A stretch of 64,000 bases of DNA from Streptomyces sp. CHD11 (GCF_018638295.1 NZ_JABTTS010000016.1:1-64000); one strand, 5' to 3'. Positions 14,929 through 23,162 are shown, numbered from the stretch's first letter. Made by a program: numbers and translations. The notes: generated by a model not told the origin, from the letters alone.

Positions 14929-16247
14929 GGGGTGACCTCGCAGATGTCGGCGCCGAGGGCGCGCAGCTTGCCGGGCAGGTCGGCGTGGCCGCGCCGGAGC
15001 TGATCGAGGCCACCGAGCGTGGTGACACCGCTGGCGGTGAGGCCCGCGACCATGAGGGCGGAGCCGGTGCGGATGTCGGTGGCCTCCACGCCCGCTCCGG
15101 TCAGCCGTTGGGGTCCGGTCAGGCGGCACTCGGTGGGGGAGGTCTCCTCGATCTCGGCGCCGAGGCGGGTCAGTTGGGGAAGCAGATTGCCGTGGCGACC
15201 GGGGTTGATCGCGTCGGCGAACAGGTGGGTGCCCGGCAGGTTAAGGGCGAGGGCCATCAGAGGTGGTTCGAAGTCGGCGTCCAGGCCACCGGGGCTGAGG
15301 GACGCGATGGCCCGCAGCGCGCGACCCGTCGGTCGCGCGTCCTGGGAACGGACAGAGAGGACACCGGAATCGGCGTCGGCAGGGATGCCCAGTCGCCGGA
15401 GCGCAGCGACGAGCGGGCCTACATCCCTGCCATGGACGCCCTCGATGCGTGCGGTACCCCCGGTGGCCGCGACGGCACACGCCAGCGTGCCTGCCTCGAT
15501 CTTGTCGCCGGGCACTTCCCAGACGACAGCTTCGTCGTGACCCGGAGACGGCGGTACGAGGCTGAGGAGGTGCTCACTCGCCCGGGTCTCCCAGCCCACA
15601 GTCCTCAGGGCGTCGAGCACCCAGAGGATCTCTGGGGAGAGGTTGGGCTCTCCCAGCCGTAACGGTCGACCGGTGGTGACGGCGCGCAGTACGGCGGCCA
15701 CGGTTGCCCCGCGGGAGCGGAACGGCAGCACCAGGGAGACGGTGCCGGTGCGCGGCGAGACGCTCTCGACGCGGTAGCCGGAGTCGTCCACTGCGCTCCG
15801 GTCGCCGAACACCTCGTACACCTTGAAGTGCAACTCCATCCCACGTGCACCGATCCGGCAGCCGCCGGGCCACGGCAGCCGTGCCTCGCCGTGCCGGGCG
15901 AGCAGAGCGGGCATCAGGTAGTACGAGGCACGGATGTGGGCGGCTTGCGCGAGTACGGGAGATACGCACCGGCTCTCGGTCGGCAGGATCACCGCCGTAG
16001 TCGGCTCCCCGACGGGCTGCGCGACATGCCAGCCCGCTTGCTGCAACAGCGTCAGCATGATCTGGACGTCCGTGTTCGCAGGGATGTTGCTCAGCCGGAC
16101 TGGGCGACCCAGGGTTGCCGCGGCGGCCAGCAGCGGCAGGGCGGCGTTCTTCGAGCCGTCCACGGTGACGGTTCCGGCGAGCGGAGGGCCGGGGCGTACG
16201 GCGATCACCTCGGCGGCCCGTGCCGGGGTGGAGGTGGTGGTCGTCAC
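14925..16247 (-). CDS. MurA-like UDP-GlcNAc enolpyruvyl transferase paralog
   Basis: 440 residues from GTG 16247. EPT-fold enzyme related to MurA, which transfers enolpyruvate from PEP to UDP-GlcNAc. Conserved sites: GSKNAALPLL (K33, like MurA K22), LPWPGGCRIGARG (C130, the fosfomycin-target Cys), DADF (like D305) and GKLRALGADI near the end. The middle differs from housekeeping MurA (a distinctive FHFKVYEVFGD-type insert region after the Cys loop, reading HFKVYEVFGD). Its setting, with nucleotide-handling enzymes rather than cell-wall genes, suggests a pathway paralog like those of nucleoside antibiotics, or a fosfomycin-type target duplicate. Stop overlaps the phosphoesterase start. Confidence 0.82.
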   Translation of the reverse strand: MTTTTSTPARAAEVIAVRPGPPLAGTVTVDGSKNAALPLLAAAATLGRPVRLSNIPANTDVQIMLTLLQQAGWHVAQPVGEPTTAVILPTESRCVSPVLAQAAHIRASYYLMPALLARHGEARLPWPGGCRIGARGMELHFKVYEVFGDRSAVDDSGYRVESVSPRTGTVSLVLPFRSRGATVAAVLRAVTTGRPLRLGEPNLSPEILWVLDALRTVGWETRASEHLLSLVPPSPGHDEAVVWEVPGDKIEAGTLACAVAATGGTARIEGVHGRDVGPLVAALRRLGIPADADSGVLSVRSQDARPTGRALRAIASLSPGGLDADFEPPLMALALNLPGTHLFADAINPGRHGNLLPQLTRLGAEIEETSPTECRLTGPQRLTGAGVEATDIRTGSALMVAGLTASGVTTLGGLDQLRRGHADLPGKLRALGADICEVTP

Positions 16248-16249
16248 AG

Positions 16250-16687
16250 TCAATTCCTTTGCAGAGGAAGGGAGACGGCGATCTCCCGGCCCGGGCAGGT
16301 GGGCAGGCCGATCTCGGCCCAGCACCGTTTGCCGGTGGGTGTCGGATCGGCGCCGTACCGGTCGGCCAGAACGGCGACGAGGAACAGCCCGCGGCCGTTC
16401 TCGGCGTGTTGGTCCGGGAGACAGAGCTGGGGGAGCGCAGGGTTCGAGTCGTCGACCTCGATGCGCAGGCCGGCTTGGACGAGCTGAACCGACAGGGAGA
16501 CCTGCCCGGTGCCCGCGTGCCGGACTGCGTTGGTGACCAGTTCGCTGATCACCAGTTCGGCGGTGTGCATCAGCGCGTCGTCCAGCTCCGTCTCCCAGCC
16601 CGTTATGGCGTTCATCGCCTGGTGCCGGACGGCGGTGACCGCGGCGGGTGTGGTGGGTACGGACAGAGCGAGCTGGTGCGCTGCCAT
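16250..16687 (-). CDS. HATPase-domain ATP-binding protein (anti-sigma-kinase-like)
   Basis: 145 residues with a GHKL/HATPase_c fold as in RsbW-type proteins of Streptomyces: ELVISELVTNAVRHAGTG (N box), LRIEVDDSNPALP (G1-type), HAENGRGLFLVAVLADRYGA (G2-type). Its stop is 2 bases before the murA-like GTG, so it heads the operon. It is divergent from an XRE gene. HATPase/XRE pairs are common paired regulators in Streptomyces and often control nearby clusters. A partner sigma or anti-sigma factor is not seen. Confidence 0.8.
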   Translation of the reverse strand: MAAHQLALSVPTTPAAVTAVRHQAMNAITGWETELDDALMHTAELVISELVTNAVRHAGTGQVSLSVQLVQAGLRIEVDDSNPALPQLCLPDQHAENGRGLFLVAVLADRYGADPTPTGKRCWAEIGLPTCPGREIAVSLPLQRN

Positions 16688-16862
16688 GAGCGGCCTCCCG
16701 AGGTTGGTGCGGCCACTTCACGCAATCAGTTCGTCGTGGTGGGTCGTTAGCTCCGGTGCTGGCGCTGCATCGGTTATGCAGGAGCTGCATCACGGAGAAG
16801 TGCGGCTGATCTACGCTCGGTTGAGCAGGCAGGATCGGCGACGGCGGAAGGGGCCGTGGCAG
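16688..16862. promoter_or_regulatory. Divergent promoter region between HATPase operon and XRE relic
   Basis: About 175 bases between divergently transcribed units. It holds a palindromic-looking stretch around 16765-16795 (gctgcatcggttatgcaggagctgcatcac) with gctgcat repeated, which could bind a regulator. No confident -10/-35 pair was assigned. Confidence 0.35.
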
Positions 16863-18043
16863 ATGGCCGAGGCACACAGCGAAGCGAGACGGATCGGCGA
16901 AGCGATCCGTCAGGCGCGGGTGTTACACCGACGCTCGCAGAAGGACGTCGCCAACTCAGGATTCCACCCGAGCAGTTGGGCCTCGCCGTCGTTCACGATG
17001 CCGTTACCACCGATCCCGAAGCTGAAGAGATGCACCGCCGTACCTTCCTCGCCGCGAGCATCGCAGCGCTCGCGACCCCCGCCACAGCAACCGCCGCCCA
17101 CGACGACCTGGTCCAGGCCCTTCTGCCTGGCCTCGGCCTGGCGAATACCGGTGCCCCCGTGGATACAGCGGTTCTGCGTGAGCGTGTCGGCGCGGCCCGC
17201 AGGCTCTTCTACACGTGCGACTACGTGAAACTGGAACGCGCTCTGCCGGGCCTGATCGCCGACCTCAGGCTGGCCTCCAGCGGTGTGGTGGACAGCGACG
17301 TACTGTCCGCACTGCTGGCCACTACCTACCAGACCTCGACCAGCCTCCTGCTGAAACAGCACGACCAGGGCAACGCCTGGCTCGCGGTCGGCCGAGCGAT
17401 GGCCGAGGCCGAACGCTCCGGTGATCCGGTGGTCCTCGCCTCCAGTGTCCGGGTGCAGGCCCATGTCCTGGCCCGCGAGAAGCACACCACCCAGGCCGTC
17501 ACCCTCGTCCGGCACACGGCCGACCAGCTCACCGGCTCCTACGATCGCCGTTCCCCGAAGTACCTGGCGGCCGTAGGGCTGTTGCTGCTGCGTGGGGTGA
17601 CCGCGGCCAGCGGCGGTGGCGACCGCACGGCCACCGAGGAGTTCCTCGCCGAGGCCAAAGAGGTGGCACGGTACGTGTCCCTCGACAGGGCCGATGCCTG
17701 GGCCAACTTCAGCCCCACCAACGTCGCTCTCCACGAGCTGAGCGCTCTGGTGGCCTTCGGCGACTCCGGGCTTGCTCTCCAAGCAGCCCGCCCGCTCATG
17801 CGCCGGCACATCCCTGTCCCCGAGCGTCGTGCCGCTCTGTGGGTGGAGGCCGCCCGTGCCTACAGCCAGCAGGGCCGTCTCTCCGATGGCTACCAGGCCC
17901 TGCGCATCGCCGAGACCTGCGCTGCTCAGGACGTCCGTCGCCCCGCCGTGCGCGACCTGGTCGCCGACATGGCTGCCCGCGACCGGCGCCGTACCCTTCC
18001 GGAACTGCACCACTTCAGTCGCCAACTGGGAGCCCCCGCGTGA
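16863..18043 (+). pseudogene. XRE regulator gene with HTH deletion and frameshift
   Basis: From ATG 16863 one frame reads the start of an XRE protein, RRIGEAIRQARVLHRRSQKD, up to VAN near 16952. The frame then changes directly into RIPPEQLGLAVVHDAVTTD and a long intact C-terminal part to 18043 (TPR-like, HRRTFLAASIAALATP and following). Homologous proteins normally have about 35 more residues, the second half of the HTH, at this join. The deletion removed the recognition helix and changed frame. A frame entered from GTG 16856 is open to the end but encodes an unrelated N-terminus. Probably non-functional as a DNA-binding regulator. Confidence 0.7.
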
Positions 18044-18594
18044 CCGAGCCGAACGCCCCAGAGAAGAAGCCCTTCCTGTACGTCGTCGTCTGCGCCTGCG
18101 GTATCGCCGGCGACGTCGGCAAGCTGATCACCGCAGCCCAGGAGCGCCACTGGGACGTCGGGGTTGTCGCCACCCCGCAGGGCCTGGGCTTCCTCGACAC
18201 CGAGGCGATCGAGACGCAGACCGGCTATCCGATCCGCTTCGCCTGGCGCACACCCGGTGAGCTCCGGCCGCTCCCGCCCGCGGACGCGATCGCAGTCGCG
18301 CCGGCCAGCTTCAACACGGTCAACAAGTGGGCCGCAGGTATCTCCGACACCCTCGCCCTGGGCATCCTGTGCGAGGCGTACGACATGAAAATCCCCACGG
18401 CCGTCGTGCCGTACCTCAACGCGGCTCAGGCTGCCCACCCCGCGTACCAGCAGAGCCTGGAACGGCTACGCGGGATGGGCGTTCTGATCGGCTCGTACGA
18501 GCCACACAAGCCGAAAGCCGGCGGCGGGGCCGACCGCTTCCGCTGGGAGGAGGCGCTGGAACTTCTCGCTCCCCGGCTGTCCGCGCGGGCGTAA
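18040..18594 (+). CDS. HFCD-family flavoprotein (PPC-decarboxylase-like)
   Basis: 184 residues from GTG 18040, overlapping the upstream stop (GTGA). Homo-oligomeric flavin-containing cysteine decarboxylase (EpiD/Dfp/CoaC) fold: FLYVVVCACGIAGDVGKLIT near the start and the flavin-binding PASFNTVNKWAAGISDTLAL in the middle. Enzymes of this fold decarboxylate cysteine-type thiols or bind FMN. In Streptomyces it is often coupled to XRE/HATPase gene sets, as here. Substrate unknown. Confidence 0.8.
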   Translation: MTEPNAPEKKPFLYVVVCACGIAGDVGKLITAAQERHWDVGVVATPQGLGFLDTEAIETQTGYPIRFAWRTPGELRPLPPADAIAVAPASFNTVNKWAAGISDTLALGILCEAYDMKIPTAVVPYLNAAQAAHPAYQQSLERLRGMGVLIGSYEPHKPKAGGGADRFRWEEALELLAPRLSARA

Positions 18595-20298
18595 TCAGCG
18601 CCGCTGTCCCTTCGAGGACTCCGGAGACGAAGCCGATGGGGTCATGTTGGGCGGAGCAGTGGGGCGTTGCACGGTACGCCGGGCGTCGGCTGCGTTGGCT
18701 GCCTGGGCTCGTGGGCTGGGTGCGTGGCGTTGGCCCAGACGGCGGACTCGCCAGGTCAGGGCGCGAGCCGGACTGCGTGCGTCGTCCAGGGTTCGTTGGT
18801 CGAGGGCCTGATCCAGGAGGGTGGCCGCGTTGTGGCCTGCGGCCTCTGCCTCGGCGAGCACGGAGGCGAGGGCGTTCCAGGCGGGGTCGTCGAGAATATG
18901 CTCGGCATGCTCGGGGACCGCCTGTTGCAGGTGGTAGGCGTAGCGGTGCTGGGTCTGCGGGGTGGGCGCCCGGCTGGCGAGGCCGGTGAGGACGGGGCCG
19001 GCGATCTGGGCGTACGCGGTCTGCAGGTGGATGAGGGTCTGTTCGGCCGCTGCCTGTTGTTGGGCGTGCTGGCGGGCGCGGTGCCAGTGCATCGCGTAGG
19101 CGACCGCAGTCAGAGCGACGTCCAGCAGCATCGCCAGCCCGGCGCGGTCCTCACGCCGCGCTGGGTCCTTCCAGATCGCCTGGACACTGCGACGCAGGAC
19201 GCGGGCGCTGGCATGGTCGGCGGCGATGCGGGACCGGGTGGCGCGCTCGAAGGTGACGGCGGCTCGTTCGAGTTCGGCCCGCGCTGCGGCCGGGGCCGTG
19301 AGCGGGAGCAGATCGAGTGCTCCGCCGAGCGCGGCCAACTGGCCCTGGGCCGCTTCGTCGTCGCTGTGGGCCAGGTGGTGGGGGATGCGTTCGATGGCGG
19401 CGGTGACCTGGTGCCAGGGGTTGCCCGGCCGGACAGCCACCGGTTCGGGGCTGGTGGTGGCCAGGCGTTGGCGGATCTTGGGCAGGGAGAGGTCGCCGGC
19501 GAGGGTGGAACCCGCGTAGAACACGGGCTCGCCCTTGTCGTTGGTGTCACCGGGCAGGGCGAAGTTGCAGCCGAGCGCGTCGCCGGAAGGGCCTAGCTTG
19601 AGGCGCACGGTCACACCCGTCGCCTCCAGCAGGGCGAAGAACTCGGCCTCGGTGGAGGCGGCGGCCATCGCGCGGCGGACACGCAAGCGCAGGATCTCGC
19701 GGGACGTGGCGTCCTGGCCAAGGCGCCTGGCCTTGAAGACTTCCTTGCTGGTGGGGCGTTTGGCAGCGGTGCCGTCGCCAGGTTTCAACCGGCGGAGCCC
19801 GTAGTCGATTTCGATCTGGCGGGCTTCCTTCTGAATGGCACGGATGTCGTGGTCGCGTTTGGGGCGTCGGCCGTCCTGGCGGACGAGGGTGGCTGCGATG
19901 TGGATGTGGTCGTCGGCGTGCCGTACGGCTACCCAGCGGCATGCTTCCGTGTCCCCGGCGGGGGCGATGCCAGCAGCGGCCACGATCCGCCGGGCGATCT
20001 CCGCCCACTGGGCGTCGGTCAGGATCGGGTCCTCGGGGGCGGCGCGGACCGGACAGTGCCAGACGGTCGTCTTGGGTGCCCGACGGCCGAGCATGGCCAC
20101 CGGCTGGTCGAGCTGCGTGTGGAGCTGCTTCTCCACTTCCTTGGGGTCGCGGTGGGGGCTGCGGCCGGGGTCGGGGGCGAAGTCGTTCCAGGACGCCACC
20201 AGGTGCGGGTCGACGTGTTCGTTGGCGGTGCCCTTGCCGGAGAGGTAGGCGATCAGGCGACGGGTGTCGCCCTGGCCGAGGATGATCTTCGGTATCAC
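18595..20298 (-). CDS. Relaxase / mobilization nuclease (MobA/VirD2-like)
   Basis: 567 residues. Nicks the origin of transfer and pilots single-stranded DNA in conjugation. The metal-binding histidine motif is RHADDHIHIAATLVR (H127, H131, H133) and a candidate nicking tyrosine is Y18 in RLIAYLSGKG. The C-terminal 300 residues are Ala/Arg-rich and helical, as in actinobacterial relaxases. It follows mobC by 4 bases. Since no FtsK/TraB-type transfer protein or type IV system is seen, the element is probably mobilized in trans. Confidence 0.88.
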   Translation of the reverse strand: MIPKIILGQGDTRRLIAYLSGKGTANEHVDPHLVASWNDFAPDPGRSPHRDPKEVEKQLHTQLDQPVAMLGRRAPKTTVWHCPVRAAPEDPILTDAQWAEIARRIVAAAGIAPAGDTEACRWVAVRHADDHIHIAATLVRQDGRRPKRDHDIRAIQKEARQIEIDYGLRRLKPGDGTAAKRPTSKEVFKARRLGQDATSREILRLRVRRAMAAASTEAEFFALLEATGVTVRLKLGPSGDALGCNFALPGDTNDKGEPVFYAGSTLAGDLSLPKIRQRLATTSPEPVAVRPGNPWHQVTAAIERIPHHLAHSDDEAAQGQLAALGGALDLLPLTAPAAARAELERAAVTFERATRSRIAADHASARVLRRSVQAIWKDPARREDRAGLAMLLDVALTAVAYAMHWHRARQHAQQQAAAEQTLIHLQTAYAQIAGPVLTGLASRAPTPQTQHRYAYHLQQAVPEHAEHILDDPAWNALASVLAEAEAAGHNAATLLDQALDQRTLDDARSPARALTWRVRRLGQRHAPSPRAQAANAADARRTVQRPTAPPNMTPSASSPESSKGQRR

Positions 20299-20302
20299 TG
20301 GC

Positions 20303-20908
20303 TCACCGCCCTTCTACGACGTTGGCGACTGCGGTGTCGACGGTGGCGATGGTCGCTTCGATGCGTTCCAGGAGGCGGTGGACCGTGTCGAGCTGGGGCC
20401 AGGCGCCGTCCTTGTGGAGGTGCCAGGTGAGCTGGTTGAGGTTGTTGCCGACGCCGCCGAGCTGTCTGTTGGCGGCCATCAGCGCCTTGACCGTGGCGCG
20501 GTAGTCGGCGACGGCTGCGGTGGGGTCCTCGGCGCGGGCGGCGGCCAGGGACGCCTCGGCGACGTAACCGCCGACCGGCATCATGCTGATGTCGGCGGCG
20601 CGTGCGAGTTCGGCGAACTCGCTGTCGCTGTAACGGGGATGGACTCGGCGCTCACGCAGACGCGACTGACGCAATCGGCGACGCGGCGCGTACGGCTGCA
20701 CAGTGCGCGACGACGACTTGGTCTCGTCTCCTTCCCCGGTCGGTCCCCCCGGGCCGGCCGACTCCGGCGCTGCGCCGGACGCCGCCGTCCCCCTCGGGGC
20801 GGAGGCCGGGTAAGGACTCCTTACCCGACAACTTGCTGCGCTGTCTGGGGCTGAGGTGGTGTGCATCTGCTCCTGAGGTATGGGCAGTTCGTGGTGCTGC
20901 TCGTGCAT
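20303..20908 (-). CDS. mobC: MobC-family relaxosome accessory protein
   Basis: About 201 residues from ATG 20908, which has ggag 7 bases upstream; an ATG at 20992 would add 28 residues. The conserved part is the C-terminal half: RRVHPRYSDSEFAELARAA (ribbon-helix-helix-like), VADYRATVKALMAANRQLGG, VGNNLNQLTWHLHKDG. It binds near oriT and assists relaxase. The N-terminal ~90 residues are low-complexity and their DNA holds several perfect palindromes, so they may be shaped by an underlying DNA function. Directly upstream of the relaxase, 4 bases apart. Confidence 0.85.
   Translation of the reverse strand: MHEQHHELPIPQEQMHTTSAPDSAASCRVRSPYPASAPRGTAASGAAPESAGPGGPTGEGDETKSSSRTVQPYAPRRRLRQSRLRERRVHPRYSDSEFAELARAADISMMPVGGYVAEASLAAARAEDPTAAVADYRATVKALMAANRQLGGVGNNLNQLTWHLHKDGAWPQLDTVHRLLERIEATIATVDTAVANVVEGR
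20763..20827. repeat. Clustered palindromes inside the 5' part of mobC (candidate oriT/operator)
   Basis: Two perfect inverted repeats occur close together: tccggcgc-t-gcgccgga at 20763-20779, and arms cgggtaagga (20807-20816) and tccttacccg (20818-20827) around one central base. The second is a 10-base-pair perfect palindrome that is not needed for coding a low-complexity peptide. Placement beside relaxase/mobC suggests a nick-region hairpin or MobC/repressor site; the role is inferred. Confidence 0.55.
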
Positions 20909-21093
20909 GGTGGTGCTCCGGTGCTGAGGGGGCGGGAGGTGTGTCACGTGCGTCGCATGCGTCCCATGCCTGGTCAGGACAGGTACGGACACTCGGGCAG
21001 GTACGGAGAAGTCCGTCCCGATGAGGACATCCGTCCCCGCGCTGACCTGCGCGGGGACGGATGCGACGCAGTGATACCGACCTGGGAGGCGGG
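20909..21093. promoter_or_regulatory. mobC upstream region with 15-bp perfect inverted repeat (oriT candidate / terminator)
   Basis: The arms catccgtccccgcgc (21027-21041) and gcgcggggacggatg (21048-21062) match perfectly around a 6-base loop. Nearby are direct repeats of caggtacgga (20971-21005 region) and tccgtccc. The hairpin lies between the DUF3631 stop and mobC on the minus strand. It could be a terminator for DUF3631, a relaxase recognition hairpin, or both. No T-run follows. Confidence 0.55.
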
Positions 21094-22779
21094 TCAGCGG
21101 GTGCGCTTGGGGCCGGCGGAGCCGCCGGGCGGCCCGACGGGCACCGAGCCCGTCGGGGCGGCAGGCGGCTTGCCCTGGGCCCGGGGCGCGGGCGTGGCGT
21201 CGTGCGCGGGGGCGGGCGCCGTCTCGGTGAGATCGGGGCAGTGCCGGGCCCAGCTGTCCAGGAACCGGTTACGGGCGTACCCCTTGGCCTGCCTGGCCTT
21301 GTCGAACCGGTAGTTGGCCGGGCGGATGTCGAAGTCCCGCAGCATTCTGCCCAGGTGGTAGACGTTGAGCCCCTTGGTGCCGTGCTCCGCCCAGGGGGCG
21401 TCGGGATCCTGGAGCAGGGCGGTGACCAGATCCAGGGAGGACAGGGCCTCGGGGTTGCCGTGTGCCTCGAAGACACGGTGGATGTCGCGCAGCAGCCGCG
21501 TCTTCAGGTTGGTCTGCTCGTCCTGGACGGCCTCGAACCGGGTCATCGCCACGCAGGCCGCACGGGCGCTGGCAGGCCAGTGGCCGCCGGCCAAGTCGGC
21601 GATGATGACCAGCGGTTCCCAGGTGTCCGCCGCCCGGTCTTCCACCGGCATGGCCGGCGCCATCCGGCCGGCCGTGCCGCGTAGCGGTCCTAGCCAGGCG
21701 GCCAGCTTGTCCCGCAGCGCGTTCAGTTCCGGTGTGGCGTAGCGCGAGCGGAACGGGGTCACTTTCTCGCTCGGCCTGCGCTTTTGCATGCGGAGCACGA
21801 CTGCCCGGTCCGTGATCGTGTCGGGCAGGTCGCCGATCGAGGCCAGTGCGGCCATGGCGAAGGTCGGATACGGGGTCGGCTTGTGCTCCGGACCGGAGAT
21901 GCGCCAGGCCGGCCGGTTGCGCTGGTGTCCGGCGTTCAGCAGGCCGCGCAGTTCCTCGTTCTCGCCGGTCTTGCTGAAGATGGTGTCGGCTTCGTCCACC
22001 AGGATCGTGCGCGGGACCTTGCCGATGACGCGGAAGAGCACGGCTGTGGACATGTTCACCGTCATGATCGGCTGGTGCACGGTCTCGTGGAGCACGTCCA
22101 GCACCCGGGACTTGCCGCAGCCCTTTGTCGGGCCGACGACCGCCAGACGCGGCGCGTGCTGCAGAACGGTCTGGATGTGCGTGGCCGCCACCCACAGGGT
22201 GACCGCGGTCAGCGCCTCGTCACTGGGCAGCACGACGTATTTGCCGATCGCTGCCCGCAACTCATCCAGCAGTTCCGCACCCTCACCGGAACCCCGTTCC
22301 CCCGGGTCTGCCGGTCCCCGAGGAGCCCGGGGACCGACCTCCTGATGCGGTCCCCGTGTGTCGACGGGACCGGTCCCCTCCTGCTGGGCGATGTCCGCCA
22401 CGGGGCTGTCGGTCCCCGGCGACTTGCGGGGACCGTGCGTACGGTCCCCTGGCGCAACTGCAGCCTCCTGGGGACCGATCCCCGATCTCACGCCGCTGGC
22501 CTGCGGGTTTGCGTCGGATGTTGATACGGGGACCGGGACGTGCGGGGACCGGGCACCGGGTACGTCGCGGGGACGGTCCCCAACAGCGGCATCGGCAGAC
22601 GGCCGGGGACGGTCCCCGTGTGCTTGCGCATCCGCCGAGTGTTCGGCGGTCCCCGACGCGGGGGACGGTGTGTGCGTCTGGTCCCGGCGGTGCCAGGGGA
22701 TGCCTTTGCCGGGGACGGCGGGAGTGGGCCAGTCGGTGGGGGAGGTGTTCGTGGTGCTGGGGGACGTAGGGTCCTCCAT
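21094..22779 (-). CDS. DUF3631-domain ATPase of the mobile element
   Basis: 561 residues. The first ~165 are low-complexity (Gly/Pro/Asp/Arg) and overlie the 8-mer repeat array. From about 170 the folded part begins, with a Walker A motif VVGPTKGCGKSRVLDVLHE (216-224 core) and Walker B RTILVDEADTIF, followed by the DUF3631 C-terminal region (RYATPELNALRDKLAAWLG, HPCLFEA-like segment and YHLGRMLRDFDIRP). DUF3631 proteins are commonly encoded by actinobacterial integrative and plasmid elements and are thought to act in replication or plasmid maintenance as helicase-like ATPases. Exact role unproven. Confidence 0.8.
   Translation of the reverse strand: MEDPTSPSTTNTSPTDWPTPAVPGKGIPWHRRDQTHTPSPASGTAEHSADAQAHGDRPRPSADAAVGDRPRDVPGARSPHVPVPVSTSDANPQASGVRSGIGPQEAAVAPGDRTHGPRKSPGTDSPVADIAQQEGTGPVDTRGPHQEVGPRAPRGPADPGERGSGEGAELLDELRAAIGKYVVLPSDEALTAVTLWVAATHIQTVLQHAPRLAVVGPTKGCGKSRVLDVLHETVHQPIMTVNMSTAVLFRVIGKVPRTILVDEADTIFSKTGENEELRGLLNAGHQRNRPAWRISGPEHKPTPYPTFAMAALASIGDLPDTITDRAVVLRMQKRRPSEKVTPFRSRYATPELNALRDKLAAWLGPLRGTAGRMAPAMPVEDRAADTWEPLVIIADLAGGHWPASARAACVAMTRFEAVQDEQTNLKTRLLRDIHRVFEAHGNPEALSSLDLVTALLQDPDAPWAEHGTKGLNVYHLGRMLRDFDIRPANYRFDKARQAKGYARNRFLDSWARHCPDLTETAPAPAHDATPAPRAQGKPPAAPTGSVPVGPPGGSAGPKRTR
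22312..22654. repeat. Array of 13 iteron-like 8-mers (CGGTCCCC / GGGGACCG)
   Basis: Exact copies start at 22312, 22329, 22348, 22371, 22410, 22428, 22442, 22470, 22528, 22544, 22574, 22610 and 22647, in both orientations and in all three codon phases. Some form adjacent palindromes such as ggggacggtcccc (22569-22581) and again at 22605-22617. Since the copies are not phased with the reading frame they cannot be explained by a protein repeat. They resemble an iteron or multi-operator array lying inside the disordered N-terminal coding part of the DUF3631 gene. Confidence 0.8.
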
Positions 22780-22928
22780 AGGCGTTCCTCTCCGGTGAGG
22801 GGCAGGACGGGCTTAGGTCCCGCCCCTCACCAGTTCGTTCGTTCAGTGATGGGCGATCAGTTGGGGAGTCTGCGGCCCTCGGCGTTGGCGCGCCGGGGGC
22901 CGTTCCGTTGTCCGCGCCGGGCGCTGGG
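22780..22928. other. Spacer between DUF3631 and excisionase-like genes
   Basis: Both flanking genes are on the minus strand. A ggagag-type ribosome binding site lies just upstream of DUF3631. No other feature was recognised. Confidence 0.35.
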
Positions 22929-23162
22929 TCAGGCCGTGAGGTCGTACGACGTCTGGGCGTCCAGCCACGCGTCCACCTCCCGCCAGCGGTAGCGCAGGTG
23001 ACGGCCGACCTTGTGGACGCCGGGGCCGATGCCCCGGTACTTCCACTGGTAGAGCGTCTTCACCGGCACCCCGAGGTAGGCGGCCACGTCGGTGGGAGTG
23101 GCGAGCTGGTCACGCGCGGCGCCGACAAGGCGCGGGGAGTGGTTCGGCAATGAGGTCTCCAT
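22929..23162 (-). CDS. Excisionase-type helix-turn-helix protein (HTH_17/AlpA-like)
   Basis: 77 residues from ATG 23162 (the frame extends further upstream without support). A winged MerR/AlpA-like HTH: LATPTDVAAYLGVPVKTLYQ, WKYRGIGPGVHKVGRHLRYR, EVDAWLDAQ. Such small proteins are excisionases (recombination directionality factors) or activators of integrative elements. Its location between replication/mobilization genes and the integrase fits an Xis role. Confidence 0.82.
   Translation of the reverse strand: METSLPNHSPRLVGAARDQLATPTDVAAYLGVPVKTLYQWKYRGIGPGVHKVGRHLRYRWREVDAWLDAQTSYDLTA

Noticed and set aside
13163..15028. 621-codon minus-strand ORF
   Set aside because: Its C-terminal part is the Dcd-like protein 1 (start 13702); the rest is an out-of-frame reading of the phosphoesterase gene.
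22312..22654. Possible CRISPR array
   Set aside because: Units are only 8 bases, occur in both orientations and irregular spacing, and no Cas genes are present.
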